DNA of 64,000 bases. Origin: Ardenticatenaceae bacterium (GTDB taxonomy: Bacteria > Chloroflexota > Anaerolineae > Promineifilales > Promineifilaceae). The notes under the pieces were generated by a model that did not search any database, had not been told where the DNA came from, and saw only the letters and a list, made by a program, of their open reading frames with translations. The position numbers were made by a program, and so were the translations under genes. This document shows, piece after piece, positions 18,554 to 26,698 of this stretch (position 1 is its first letter; the number at the start of each line of letters is the position of its first letter). The DNA is taken from assembly GCA_020634495.1 (NCBI GenBank), contig JACKBR010000011.1:1-64000 (forward strand). The letters run 5' to 3'.

Positions 18554-19070
18554 CTACTCAGGCGTGGGCACGATTTCGCTGGTAAGTTCATCATCGGTGG
18601 GCGCTTCTGGTTGGGGCAGTGGGGCTGGGGCAGGAACGGCCGTTGCTACCTGATTGGCCTTGTATGGGTCCACGGCATGGTTGCCGCAGTAGGGGCACAG
18701 GTTCCATTGCAGTTCCAACAAGGAGTTACAGTCAGGGCACGCTTTTTTAAGGCGCGTGTGGCAATGCGGGCAAAGCAGCCATTTCCCCTCAATCACCCGT
18801 GAACAGCCAGGACAATGCGGCCGTTCTCACCCTGTAGCAGCGCCTTCTTCCAGGGCGCGCTCATACGCTTGGCAAGCGTTTCGGCGGGCGCAAATGAAGT
18901 AAATAACAATGCCCAGTAACTGGCAAAGTGGCTACCAACAAAGCGGGCTAGAAAGCTGGGCAATGGGTCACGAGAACGCGCCCGCATATCCTGAAAATGC
19001 CTTAGATGATCAGGCCCAGCTAAAGGGGCTGCCAGCAATGCGCCCATGACCGCCGCCACACCAGAGATAA
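18554..19070 (-). pseudogene. Membrane protein with C-terminal double zinc ribbon, frameshifted and 5'-truncated
   Basis: The C-terminal part is clear: four CPxC knuckles (CPGC, CPHC, CPDC, CPYC) spaced as a double zinc ribbon, then an acidic Pro-rich tail ending at 18554. Reading upstream, CPGC is out of frame with a preceding membrane segment (QLLGIVIYFICARRNACQAY), which is itself out of frame with an earlier stretch (DPLPSFLARFVGSHF). So there are frame breaks near 18825 and 18925. The beginning is missing, and the frame is closed just upstream near 19085, close to the left end of a dead insertion sequence. An intact 80-residue frame (18554-18796) remains but lacks a good start. Function unknown. 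Confidence 0.6.
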
Positions 19071-19112
19071 GAAATAAGCGTGTCTAGTGCTGGTAAGCCT
19101 GCAGGCGGAGAT

Positions 19113-19983
19113 TAGACTTCTGCATAGTAGAAAAATCGGGCATAATTGCTGTATGAAATATGCCGAGATTCAAAAAACTTTATCCGATACAAAATTTAAA
19201 TGTTTAACGGGTGTTCCACACCCAATCTTTTAAGCAAATGGTGGCTATTCTAGAAAAAACAATGCCAACATTTGGTAGACTACCCAAATTGCCACGGCAG
19301 ACCAACTCTTGTTGACCCTGATGTATTGGCGAGAGTATCGCACCAGTTTCATATCGTAATAGCCTACGTGCAATAGCGAGTCAGCCGTGTCGACAACCAG
19401 CAAGTTGAAAATACGCTGGTTGAGTCGGGCCAATTCACATTGCCTTGGCAAGAAGAAATTGCAAACCAGCGATACGCTCATTGAGGTTATTGTTGATGCC
19501 ACCGAACAGCCGATAGAACGACCCAAAAAAACAAAAGAGGCACTTTAGTGGCAAGAAAAAGTGTCATACACAAAAAGCGCAGGTCATTGTCAACTTAACC
19601 AACCTGGAAATTGTGGCCACAGCCTTTAGTGAAGGCAAGAAACATGATTTCAACCTGTTCAAAGAGAGTGGCCAAAGGATGGTAGAAACCATCACTTGCT
19701 TAGCTGATTCAGGGTATCAGGGCATTACCAAGATTCACAAGAACAGCCAAACGCCAAAAAAGAAATCTAAGCATCATCCGCTGACCAAAGCGGAAAAAGC
19801 AGCGAATCGGGCGTTGGCGAGAGCCAGAATCTATGGTGAGCATGTGATAGGTAAGCTCAAGATATTTCGGATTTTGAAAGAGCGATATCGCAATCGGCGC
19901 AAACGGTTTGGTTTGCGATTCAACTTGATTGCCTCAATTTACAATCTGTCACTTGGATTGAAGTGACTTTTGCAAGAGGTCTA
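19113..19983. mobile_element. Dead IS5-like (ISL2-group-like) insertion sequence, ~870 bp
   Basis: Imperfect terminal inverted repeats are visible: TAGACTTCTGCA at 19113-19124 and the complement of TAGACCTCTTGCA at 19971-19983. A single transposase gene fills the interior. No convincing target duplication was found at the edges. Its insertion probably removed the start of the neighbouring zinc-ribbon gene. Confidence 0.65.
19153..19966 (+). pseudogene. IS5-family transposase remnant (DDE type)
   Basis: Starts MKYAEIQKLYPIQ at 19153 and meets a stop after 17 codons, then more stops and frame changes up to about 19560. From about 19560 one open frame continues to 19966: CHTQKAQVIVNLTNLEIV, FSEGKKHDFNLFKESG, LADSGYQGITKIHKNS (second catalytic Asp region), and GEHVIGKLKIFRILKERYRN with the late catalytic Glu. 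This is the pattern of cyanobacterial and Chloroflexota ISL2-type DDE_4 transposases, about 270 residues when whole. Cannot be active as it stands. Confidence 0.8.
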
Positions 19984-20030
19984 TTATAACACAAAGCCCG
20001 CAATGGCCAGCGCGTTCCTGTGGCACAAAA

Positions 20031-20060
20031 AAAGGACGCTCCAAACCAGGAGCGTCCTTT
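20031..20060. terminator. Intrinsic terminator of the Flp pilin gene
   Basis: AAAGGACGCTCC and GGAGCGTCCTTT form a 12-bp stem with a six-base loop. On the minus strand a run of seven T follows at once. It lies 28 bp after the pilin stop. Confidence 0.85.
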
Positions 20061-20087
20061 TCATTTTTGAAGCTGGTAATGGAAACA

Positions 20088-20240
20088 TTACCAACCGTGG
20101 GTAATACGACTGTACATATTGCCAATTTGCGGTCCCAGCAGCAAAAGGATGGCAATGACCACCACTGCTACCAGCACCAGGACAAGTGCATATTCAACTA
20201 ACCCTTGCCCTTGTTGCCCCTCGTTTTCCAAAAATAACAT
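20088..20240 (-). CDS. Flp-type (type IVb) pilin, 50 residues
   Basis: A short protein, easily missed. After a polar start (MLFLENEGQQGQG) comes LVEYALVLVLVAVVVIAILL, the hallmark N-terminal hydrophobic helix of Flp/Fap pilins, with the Glu-Tyr pair in fifth and sixth position after the processing Gly (GQG/LVEYA). A TadV/CpaA-type prepilin peptidase would cut there. The ATG follows a good GAGG, and a textbook terminator follows the stop, so the gene looks expressed on its own. No tad secretion genes are in the window; the assembly machine must lie elsewhere. Confidence 0.85.
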   Translation of the reverse strand: MLFLENEGQQGQGLVEYALVLVLVAVVVIAILLLLGPQIGNMYSRITHGW

Positions 20241-20448
20241 GATGTCCTCACAATAAGTATAAGATAAAGCTAAGTGAATAGATGGATTTATGTTATCGAA
20301 ACACAGTAATCTTACAGGGCTAATAACAGCACAATTATCAGATTCGAACAGAAACTGTTTGGTTCATTTGAGGAAGCCTAGTGTGTAAAAAAAATGATTC
20401 GGTGGGCAATATTATAAAGTTGAGATCGTGAGGAGCCGAAAGGCCAAA

Positions 20449-20946
20449 TCAGATCTCTCCCAATTTCCTTAAGACGCGGCGCACGGTTTTGGAGATTGGT
20501 TTCCCTTCATTTGTCTGAAGATTATTAATCTCATTGGTGGAGACGTATACATTTTTATACTTGGTTGTAAGCCAGCGTAAGGCGCGTTTCATTTTTTGGG
20601 TATCTACGGGAAAATCGGGGAAAAATTGAATTCTGAAGATGGAAAATTGGTATGATTTGAATCGCTTTTCGCGTTCAGAAAACTGCCATAAGTAGATTTG
20701 CTCAATTTCTTGTTCGGCAAATACATCTTCTAAATTGCCGATGCCAATTTCCTCAGCAATTTCGCGCCGGATGGCTCGGCCAAAATCATTGTTGTCGCCG
20801 CAATCGTTATCTACTTTGCCGCCAATGAAGTTATAGCAGCTCCATTTTGGGTTCCATTGCAGGAGGTAATAACGGCCGTTTTCATGTTCAGCAGTGATAA
20901 GGGCAAACACTGCCCGCTGTGTTAACCGCTGGGGAAAAATTTTCAT
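20449..20946 (-). CDS. Nudix hydrolase
   Basis: A 165-residue protein starting MKIFPQRLTQRAVF. The Nudix box is recognisable but stretched: FIGGKVD near residue 60, then a seven-residue Asp/Asn-rich segment before AIRREIAEEIGIG. The REIAEEIG core keeps the metal-binding glutamates. Substrate cannot be predicted; the family cleaves nucleoside-diphosphate-linked compounds. The ATG at 20946 is preferred to an upstream GTG-type start (20991) because Nudix homology begins there and a TATAAT lies seven bases upstream, implying a leaderless message. Divergent from the PHP gene. Confidence 0.8.
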   Translation of the reverse strand: MKIFPQRLTQRAVFALITAEHENGRYYLLQWNPKWSCYNFIGGKVDNDCGDNNDFGRAIRREIAEEIGIGNLEDVFAEQEIEQIYLWQFSEREKRFKSYQFSIFRIQFFPDFPVDTQKMKRALRWLTTKYKNVYVSTNEINNLQTNEGKPISKTVRRVLRKLGEI

Positions 20947-20953
20947 ATTTCGT

Positions 20954-20980
20954 ATTATATCAAAGCAGCGGTTCTCCCAA
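20954..20980 (-). promoter_or_regulatory. Promoter placing transcription start at or near the Nudix ATG
   Basis: A perfect TATAAT (20954-20959) ends only seven bases before the ATG; a weak TTGGGA -35 is at 20975-20980 with a 15-bp spacer. No Shine-Dalgarno is present, which fits leaderless translation. Confidence 0.45.
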
Positions 20981-21176
20981 CTGATAACCATGTCCCAATC
21001 CTTAAATCGTCTGGTTCAGGCAATGATAGTCAGACTTCTGGCAAATGTGAATAGGAAAAAGGGGGAAATTCTTTCGTCGATACCAAACTTTATTGCCAAC
21101 GGCGCACGAACTTGGAAAACAGCGGTGAAAATGATAGCATTGCGCCGTCCATCATGACGAACCGAGGAAGAGAGCA

Positions 21177-22292
21177 ATGGAGAAAGAGGACAACTATTTT
21201 CACGCTGTCGGCAACATGCACATGCACACCCTCTACAGCGATGGTGAAAAATGGCACGCAGACATTGCTGAGGACGCCATCGCCGCTGGGCTGGACTTTA
21301 TCATTGTGACCGACCACAATGTGCTGGTGCAGGGAGTAGAGGGCTATTATGAGAATGAAAACGGCCGTCTCCTTCTGCTTGCCGGGGAAGAAATTCACAA
21401 CGTACGGCGTGAACCCCAGGCCAGCCACCTGCTGGTCTATGGCGTGGAAACCGAGTTGGCCGGCTGTGCCGCTAATCCCCAACAGCTCATCAACGCCGTA
21501 AACGACCACGGCGGCTACTCCTTTTTAGCCCATCCCCATGAAGATGATTGCCGCCTGTTCCCTTACCCCAACCTGGGCTGGCACGATTGGCCCATTGAAG
21601 GGTTTACCGGGCTGGAAATTTGGAACTACATGTCTAGCTTTATCAATGCGCTGGTGCGGGCGCTGGATAAGCTGCCGGTAGAAATTGAGCTGATCGATAA
21701 ATTAACGGCCGTTCGCCTGGCCTTCAATCCGCAAAAATATGTGGTAGGGCCAGAACCGCGCACCCTGGCTTTGTGGGATGAATTATTGGCACAAGGCAAC
21801 CGGGTAACGGCCGTTGGCAACAGCGATGCCCATGCCACCCCCATGAGCATGGGGCCGTTCAAGCGGGTCATTTTCCCTTATGAATTCTTGTTTCGGGCAG
21901 TAAACACGCATATTTTGCTAGAACGGCCGTTAACTGGCGACCTCACCCAAGATAAACAAATGATCTATCGGGCCATTGGCCAGGGCCACAGCTGGATTGG
22001 CTACGATATGCCCCACAGCACCAAAGGTTTTCGCTTTAGCGCCGCCAGCAAAGGTAAAGGCGTGATGGGCGAACAAGTAAAGCTAAACGCCGGAGCAACA
22101 TTGCAAATTAGCGCCCCCGCCCGGTGTAATATTCGCCTGATTCGCCACGGTGAAGTCGTGGCCAGCATCAACAACGATACCCATCTTACCCACATTCCCA
22201 CCGAGCCTGGCGCATACCGGGTTGAATGCACCATCCCCTACCTGGGCCAGGAGCGCGGCTGGATTTACAGTAATCCCATCTACCTCTTGTAA
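21177..22292 (+). CDS. PHP-domain metal-dependent phosphoesterase (CehA/McbA type)
   Basis: A 371-residue cytoplasmic hydrolase with all PHP metal ligands in order: NMHMHTLYSDG near residue 13, VTDHN near 44, AGEEIHN near 70, LAHPHEDD near 120 and GNSDAHATP near 215. The last ~90 residues form a beta-rich tail (QISAPARCNIRLIRHGEVV) often attached to this subfamily. Known relatives hydrolyse phosphoesters or carbamate-type bonds; the substrate here is unknown. ATG at 21177 with GAGGAAGAG upstream. Sixteen bases separate it from two acyltransferase genes, so a lipid-related role is possible but unproven. Confidence 0.85.
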   Translation: MEKEDNYFHAVGNMHMHTLYSDGEKWHADIAEDAIAAGLDFIIVTDHNVLVQGVEGYYENENGRLLLLAGEEIHNVRREPQASHLLVYGVETELAGCAANPQQLINAVNDHGGYSFLAHPHEDDCRLFPYPNLGWHDWPIEGFTGLEIWNYMSSFINALVRALDKLPVEIELIDKLTAVRLAFNPQKYVVGPEPRTLALWDELLAQGNRVTAVGNSDAHATPMSMGPFKRVIFPYEFLFRAVNTHILLERPLTGDLTQDKQMIYRAIGQGHSWIGYDMPHSTKGFRFSAASKGKGVMGEQVKLNAGATLQISAPARCNIRLIRHGEVVASINNDTHLTHIPTEPGAYRVECTIPYLGQERGWIYSNPIYLL

Positions 22293-22307
22293 CCTGGAGG
22301 TTTACCC

Positions 22308-23069
22308 ATGTCATACATTCGCGGCTATTACCGGTTGTCACTTTCGGCACTCATCCTCATCATCTGTGCTGTTTTTATCGTGATTACTTCCTATCTGCCC
22401 ATCACCATCAAAAAAGTCCCGCTGCCACTGCGAATTGCCCAACTTATGGTGCTCAGTATCCTTTGGCTGCTAAACGTGCGCACTACCTGTGCCGATAAGG
22501 GAAAGCTACAGGGGTTCGATGGCTTTTTCTTTCCCAACCACGTTTCTTACCTGGAAGTTTTGGCCTTGTTTGGCATCATGCCCACCCGCTTTTTGGCCAA
22601 GGCAGAAATTAAGGATTGGTGGGTGGTGGGCAGAATCGCCACGGCCATTGGCTGCGTTTATGTGCAGCGGGGCGACAAAGAGTCTCGCCGAGAGGCACGC
22701 CAGGCGCTTACAGAAGTGGAGACATTTCCTCCGATCACGATCTTTCCAGAAGGCAAGCGCGGCCCAGGTGATGCGCTGCTGCCGTTCCGCTATGGCGCGT
22801 TTGAGATTGTGACGCAGGGCAGCTTTGCCTTTTTGCCCATTGCCGCCACATTCAGCAATTTAGAGATTGCTATCTGGCATCGTAAGGAAAATATTTTGAA
22901 GGCGCTGTGGCGTTTGGCCAGCCAGCCAGAGCGCATTGAAGTGACGATTGTGCCGCTGAAAGAGTATTATCCTACGCCTGATGATGATCCCATTGTTTTG
23001 GCTGGGCAGGTGCAAAAAATGTTAACGGCCGTTCTCTTTCCCACCACCACCCATTCAGAAACAGGATAA
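22308..23069 (+). CDS. PlsC-like 1-acyl-glycerol-3-phosphate acyltransferase, HX4E variant
   Basis: A 253-residue membrane-bound acyltransferase. An N-terminal hydrophobic stretch (ALILIICAVFIVITSYL) precedes the catalytic block. Motif I reads NHVSYLE, so the normally invariant Asp of HX4D is Glu. Motif III FPEGKRGPGDALLPFRYGAF is well kept. It should transfer acyl chains to lysophosphatidate or a similar alcohol at the inner membrane, if the Glu is tolerated. A strong GGAGG precedes the ATG. It is followed after three bases by a paralogue with the normal Asp. Confidence 0.85.
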   Translation: MSYIRGYYRLSLSALILIICAVFIVITSYLPITIKKVPLPLRIAQLMVLSILWLLNVRTTCADKGKLQGFDGFFFPNHVSYLEVLALFGIMPTRFLAKAEIKDWWVVGRIATAIGCVYVQRGDKESRREARQALTEVETFPPITIFPEGKRGPGDALLPFRYGAFEIVTQGSFAFLPIAATFSNLEIAIWHRKENILKALWRLASQPERIEVTIVPLKEYYPTPDDDPIVLAGQVQKMLTAVLFPTTTHSETG

Positions 23070-23072
23070 CGT

Positions 23073-23849
23073 ATGAGATTCATCCGTGGCAGCCTGCGAA
23101 TCATTACCTTTTTCATTTTACTCATGGTCACCACGCTGCTGGTGCTGCTAACTGCCTGGCTGCCTGTTCGCTTGAAGGGTGTGCGGCTTTCAGCCTGGCT
23201 GCTGGTGCCCATTTGCCGCCTGCTGCTGCCTTTGTTTAATGTCCAGGTCACCGCGCCCGACGCGCATCGCATTCCCAAACACGATGGCTTCATCTTTCCG
23301 AACCATTTATCATTTTTAGACATCATTTTGCTGCTGTCCTTTTTCCCAGTGCGTTTTTTGAGCAAGGCAGAAATTGCCAACTGGCCGTTCATCGGCTGGA
23401 TTGCCCGCGCTGTAGACACGGTGTTTGTGAACCGGGAGGACAAGACTTCCCGCGAACAGGCGCGGGACTCGCTGGTACACATTCACACCTTCCCTGCGGT
23501 GGTCTTGTTTCCCGAAGGTGGTATCTTTCAACCGCCTACGGAGCTAAAGCCGTTTCGCTTTGGCGCTTTTGAGATCGCCCAGGCGGGCAGCGTCCCCTTC
23601 ATCCCGGCCGTCTTCATTTACGACCCGCTGGATATTGTTTTTTGGCGCGATGAACCTTTGTTAACGGCCGTTTGGCGGTTTGCCACCCGTCCTGAAGCGA
23701 TTAAGGCCCGGCTTTACCTATTGCGCACCGTGCAGCCTGGCCCAGAGGATGATCCTAAGCAGCTGGCCTTAGAAACGCATGGCGCTATGGCGGCTGTTTA
23801 CAAATACGGCGGCGGCCAGGAAGAGGCTGTTGTGCAGGACGGCATTTAG
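23073..23849 (+). CDS. PlsC-like 1-acyl-glycerol-3-phosphate acyltransferase
   Basis: A 258-residue paralogue of the preceding gene with the same order: an N-terminal membrane helix (FFILLMVTTLLVLLTAWLPV), then NHLSFLDIILLL with the canonical HX4D, and FPEGGIFQPPTELKPFRFGA as motif III. Predicted to acylate lysophosphatidic acid in phospholipid synthesis. Start at 23073 three bases after the upstream stop; likely translationally coupled. Having one canonical and one HX4E copy side by side suggests division of labour by acyl chain or acceptor, which is inference. Confidence 0.88.
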   Translation: MRFIRGSLRIITFFILLMVTTLLVLLTAWLPVRLKGVRLSAWLLVPICRLLLPLFNVQVTAPDAHRIPKHDGFIFPNHLSFLDIILLLSFFPVRFLSKAEIANWPFIGWIARAVDTVFVNREDKTSREQARDSLVHIHTFPAVVLFPEGGIFQPPTELKPFRFGAFEIAQAGSVPFIPAVFIYDPLDIVFWRDEPLLTAVWRFATRPEAIKARLYLLRTVQPGPEDDPKQLALETHGAMAAVYKYGGGQEEAVVQDGI

Positions 23850-23861
23850 TTTTTTGCAGGA

Positions 23862-23975
23862 AACAACACCAACTGTCTTTGACCACAATGAATGAGAATC
23901 AGCAGATTGCGCAGATTTACCAGATTTTCTCTGCGTTCTCCGCGTTCTCTGCGGTTAAATTATTTTCAGAGGAGC
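23862..23975. repeat. Interspersed repeat providing the argJ leader
   Basis: About 115 bp (from AACACCAACTGTCTTTGACC to TTTTCAGAGGAG) nearly matches the reverse complement of 34266-34385. It ends in CAGAGGAG, which is the ribosome-binding site of argJ. Confidence 0.8.
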
Positions 23976-23981
23976 AAGTGA

Positions 23982-25214
23982 GTGAGTGCATTACAAATAA
24001 ACATTGAGGGAACAGTCACCTCGCCTGCGGGATTTACGGCCGTTGCCGTAGCCGCCGGTATCAAAAAAGAAAACCAGCTTGATTTAACTCTCGTCGTTTC
24101 GGAAACGGATTGCGCCTGCGCCGCTATGTTTACCAAAAATCAGGTGGTGGCCGCGCCCGTCATCGTCGATCGGGAAACGCTGGCGGGGAACAGCAGCCGC
24201 CTCAGGGCTGTGGTGATCAATTCCAAAAACGCCAACGCCTGCACGGGCGAGCCGGGACTGGCCAACGCCCGCGCCACCCAACAGGCTGCGGCTCAGGCCC
24301 TGGGCTGTGAGCCTAATCAAATTTTGGTACTTTCAACCGGGGTGATTGGCGTGCAGCTGCCAATTGAAAAGCTGCAAGCGGGGATTGTGGCTGGGGCAAA
24401 GGGGCTTTCGCCGGAAAACGGCCGTCTCGCTGCCGAAGCGATCATGACCACAGACACGCACCCCAAACATCTGGCCATCACCGTGAACCTGCCCGGCGGC
24501 CCGGTGACCATCGGCGGCATGGCCAAGGGCGCAGGCATGATCCATCCCAACATGGCCACCATGCTGGCCGTGCTGACAACGGACGCAATTGTTGCGCCAA
24601 AGGTGCTGGATGGGTTGCTAAGAACGGCCGTAAACCAAAGCTTTAACCGCATTTCCATCGATGGCGACACGAGCACCAATGATACGATTTTGCTGCTGGC
24701 CAATGGGGTGAGCGGAACGGCTGTATCCGACCCCGGCAGCGTGCAAAAATTCAGCGCTGCTCTTGATCAACTTTGCACCGCCCTGGCCCAAATGATTGTG
24801 CGCGATGGTGAAGGGGCGACCAAATTTGTGGAAATCCAGGTGGCTGGGGCGCAAAGCAACGCCGATGCCCACCAGATTGCCAACACCATCGCCACTTCGC
24901 CGCTGGTTAAAACCGCCTTCGCTGGCAGCGATGCCAACTGGGGCCGTTTGCTGATGGCCGCTGGTCGTGCCGGGGTGCCCTTTGACCAGACAAAAATCAA
25001 CCTGTGGATTGGCGGGCAGCAGGCGGATGAATTGCAGTTGGTGGCCAACGGCACGCCCACGGAGTACCAGGAAAAGGATGCTGCGGCCGTTTTTGCGGAG
25101 CCAGAATTTAAGATTTTGTTGGATTTGGGGAGTGGCGGTGGGGGAACGGCCGTTGTCTGGACCACCGACCTCAGCCACGAATACGTCAGCATCAACGCCG
25201 ATTACCGAACATGA
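23982..25214 (+). CDS. argJ: Bifunctional ornithine acetyltransferase / N-acetylglutamate synthase
   Basis: A 410-residue enzyme that recycles the acetyl group from acetylornithine to glutamate and in bifunctional forms also uses acetyl-CoA. The self-cleavage site GMIHPNMATMLA is present, with Thr193 as the nucleophile that starts the beta chain. KGAGM and ISIDGDTSTNDT are also conserved. The start is a GTG; an AGAGGAG contributed by an interspersed repeat lies about ten bases upstream. It is the only arginine gene on the plus strand and faces the rest of the pathway. A second acetyl-donor route (ArgA-like domain at 27.97-28.5 kb) exists, so ArgJ may act mainly in recycling. Confidence 0.95.
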   Translation: MSALQINIEGTVTSPAGFTAVAVAAGIKKENQLDLTLVVSETDCACAAMFTKNQVVAAPVIVDRETLAGNSSRLRAVVINSKNANACTGEPGLANARATQQAAAQALGCEPNQILVLSTGVIGVQLPIEKLQAGIVAGAKGLSPENGRLAAEAIMTTDTHPKHLAITVNLPGGPVTIGGMAKGAGMIHPNMATMLAVLTTDAIVAPKVLDGLLRTAVNQSFNRISIDGDTSTNDTILLLANGVSGTAVSDPGSVQKFSAALDQLCTALAQMIVRDGEGATKFVEIQVAGAQSNADAHQIANTIATSPLVKTAFAGSDANWGRLLMAAGRAGVPFDQTKINLWIGGQQADELQLVANGTPTEYQEKDAAAVFAEPEFKILLDLGSGGGGTAVVWTTDLSHEYVSINADYRT

Positions 25215-25303
25215 ATCAGTTTTCAAATTGAAGTTTTAGATCAGGCGGTCTAAAAACGGCCGTTGTACCCTGTCATTGATATTTTTTATTTTAAGGAGAA
25301 ACC

Positions 25304-25603
25304 ATGAATATCAATGATATTTTGAAAGAATTACAAACCATGATCGTTTAGATTGCAAACTCAAGGGCTTGGAGAAGCCAATAAATCTCATTCTCCCGGA
25401 GACACTGACATTGGCTGGCTGAGAGAACTTGCCAAAATGATGTCCAGTCGTTTTCAATGACGAAAAGCTGGATTTTTTTGAGCATGTTTTTAGAAATAAA
25501 GACCCTGAAAGCCTTCCTCCTTGATACAAAAGACAACATGGCACGAGAATTAGTTTTACTGCCGACTAATCGTGAAAATAAAATACAAAAAAATGTTGCC
25601 TAA
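25304..25603 (+). pseudogene. Unrecognised small gene, frameshifted
   Basis: An AAGGAG-preceded ATG opens MNINDILKELQTMI and stops after 15 codons. Shifted frames then read LKGLEKPINLILPETL, FNDEKLDFFEHVFRNKDPES and finally MARELVLLPTNRENKIQKNV to a TAA at 25601. The pieces look like one protein of about 100 residues broken by at least three indels. An inverted repeat (TCATTGATATT with AATATCAATGA) surrounds the ribosome site. No family was recognised. Confidence 0.45.
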
Positions 25604-25622
25604 AACTTCAAGAAGAACGCTC

Positions 25623-25874
25623 TCACGTTGATTGGTTTGAGGGTTTGGCATCATGAGCGTCCTTCGATTTTGCTTGCTTTCCTAACCAGTCATCGGTAAG
25701 CTCAAATGCGCCTTGAATGTGGGGTAGTAACTCCTTTTCCGACGCATGTTTCTCTTCTGAAGAGCAATTTCAAGTAAGTGCCGTGCCTCATCCATCAAGC
25801 TTCGATTGTTTTCGCAGCTGGCTTTAGTTTTCATGCGATAGTCCGGGCAAATCTTGAATCAACAAATCTGGCAT
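25623..25874 (-). pseudogene. FitA/VapB-like ribbon-helix-helix antitoxin remnant
   Basis: Starts MPDLLIQDLP at 25874 and changes frame to DYRMKTKASCENNRSLMDEA and RHLLEIALQKRN, the sequence pattern of FitA-type antitoxins (small RHH DNA-binding proteins that neutralise PIN-domain toxins). Another frame change then leads to LLPHIQGAFELTDDWLGKQA and a TGA at 25623-25625. At least two indels. No PIN toxin gene is recognisable next to it; repeats occupy the upstream side. Confidence 0.5.
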
Positions 25875-25921
25875 CGTAAAACCTCAACATTTAATAATCA
25901 AAATTGCTGGAGATTGAAAAT

Positions 25922-26695
25922 CTTTCAATCTCCAGTCTCTAATCCCAACTTGGCGCAGTAAGAAACTGCGGCTACTACGAACACCCCCACCTTGTCATGC
26001 TGAACGCAGTGGCTTAGCCCTCTCGAACCATCACGCCTATAGACCTTGCCTGCAGGCCAAAGCGCTAGGTGGCCAGGTTTAGAGGATTTTTCACTACGCT
26101 GCGCTACGTTCAAAATGACAAATGCAGCGCAGGACGTTGGTGAAGCGTCAACCGGAGAGGGAGATTGAAAGAAAATCTCAATCTCGGTCTCAATCTCCCC
26201 AACTTGGCGCAGTAAACTGCGGCTGGGAAGCACCTCGCCTTGTCATGCTGAACACGGTGAGCATCACCTGAACCATCCGCCCATAGGCCCTTGCCTGCGG
26301 AGCCCAAGGCCCTAGGTAGCCAGGATTTAGAGGATTTTTCACTGCGCTGCGCTACGTTCAAAATGACACATGTAGCGCAAAACGTTGAGTGAAGCGTCAG
26401 CCGGAGGGAGATTGAAGAAAATCTCCAATCTCCGATCTCAATCTCCCAACCTTGGCGCAGGAAGAAACTGCGGCTGCCCGGAACGCCTCGCCTTGTCATG
26501 CTGAACACAGTGAAGCAGCCCCTCGCCCATCGCCTATAGACGCGCCTGCGGGCAAAGGCCTAGGTAGCCAGGTTTAGAAGGATTTTTCGCGCGCTTCGCT
26601 TCGTTCAATGACAAATGCAGCGCAGGACGTTGAGTGAAGCGTCAATCGGAGAGGGAGATTGAAGAAAATCTCCAATCTCCAGTCTCCAATCTCCT
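25922..26695. repeat. Three-copy tandem ~250-bp repeat array
   Basis: Each unit carries GGAGATTGAA-type ends, AACTTGGCGCAG (near 25947, 26201 and 26449), CTTGTCATGCTGAAC, TTTAGAGGATTTTTC and a GCGCTGCGCTACGTTCAAAATG-like part. The last partial copy stops at the argG end. Short pieces of the same unit (for example CTGCGTTCAGCATGACAG near 8680) occur elsewhere. It fills the space between the convergent arginine genes; no gene is supported inside it. Confidence 0.85.
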
Positions 26696-26698
26696 AAC

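Noticed and set aside
25922..26695. CRISPR array or ncRNA array
   Set aside because: Three long degenerate units without short direct repeats and spacers; no cas genes.
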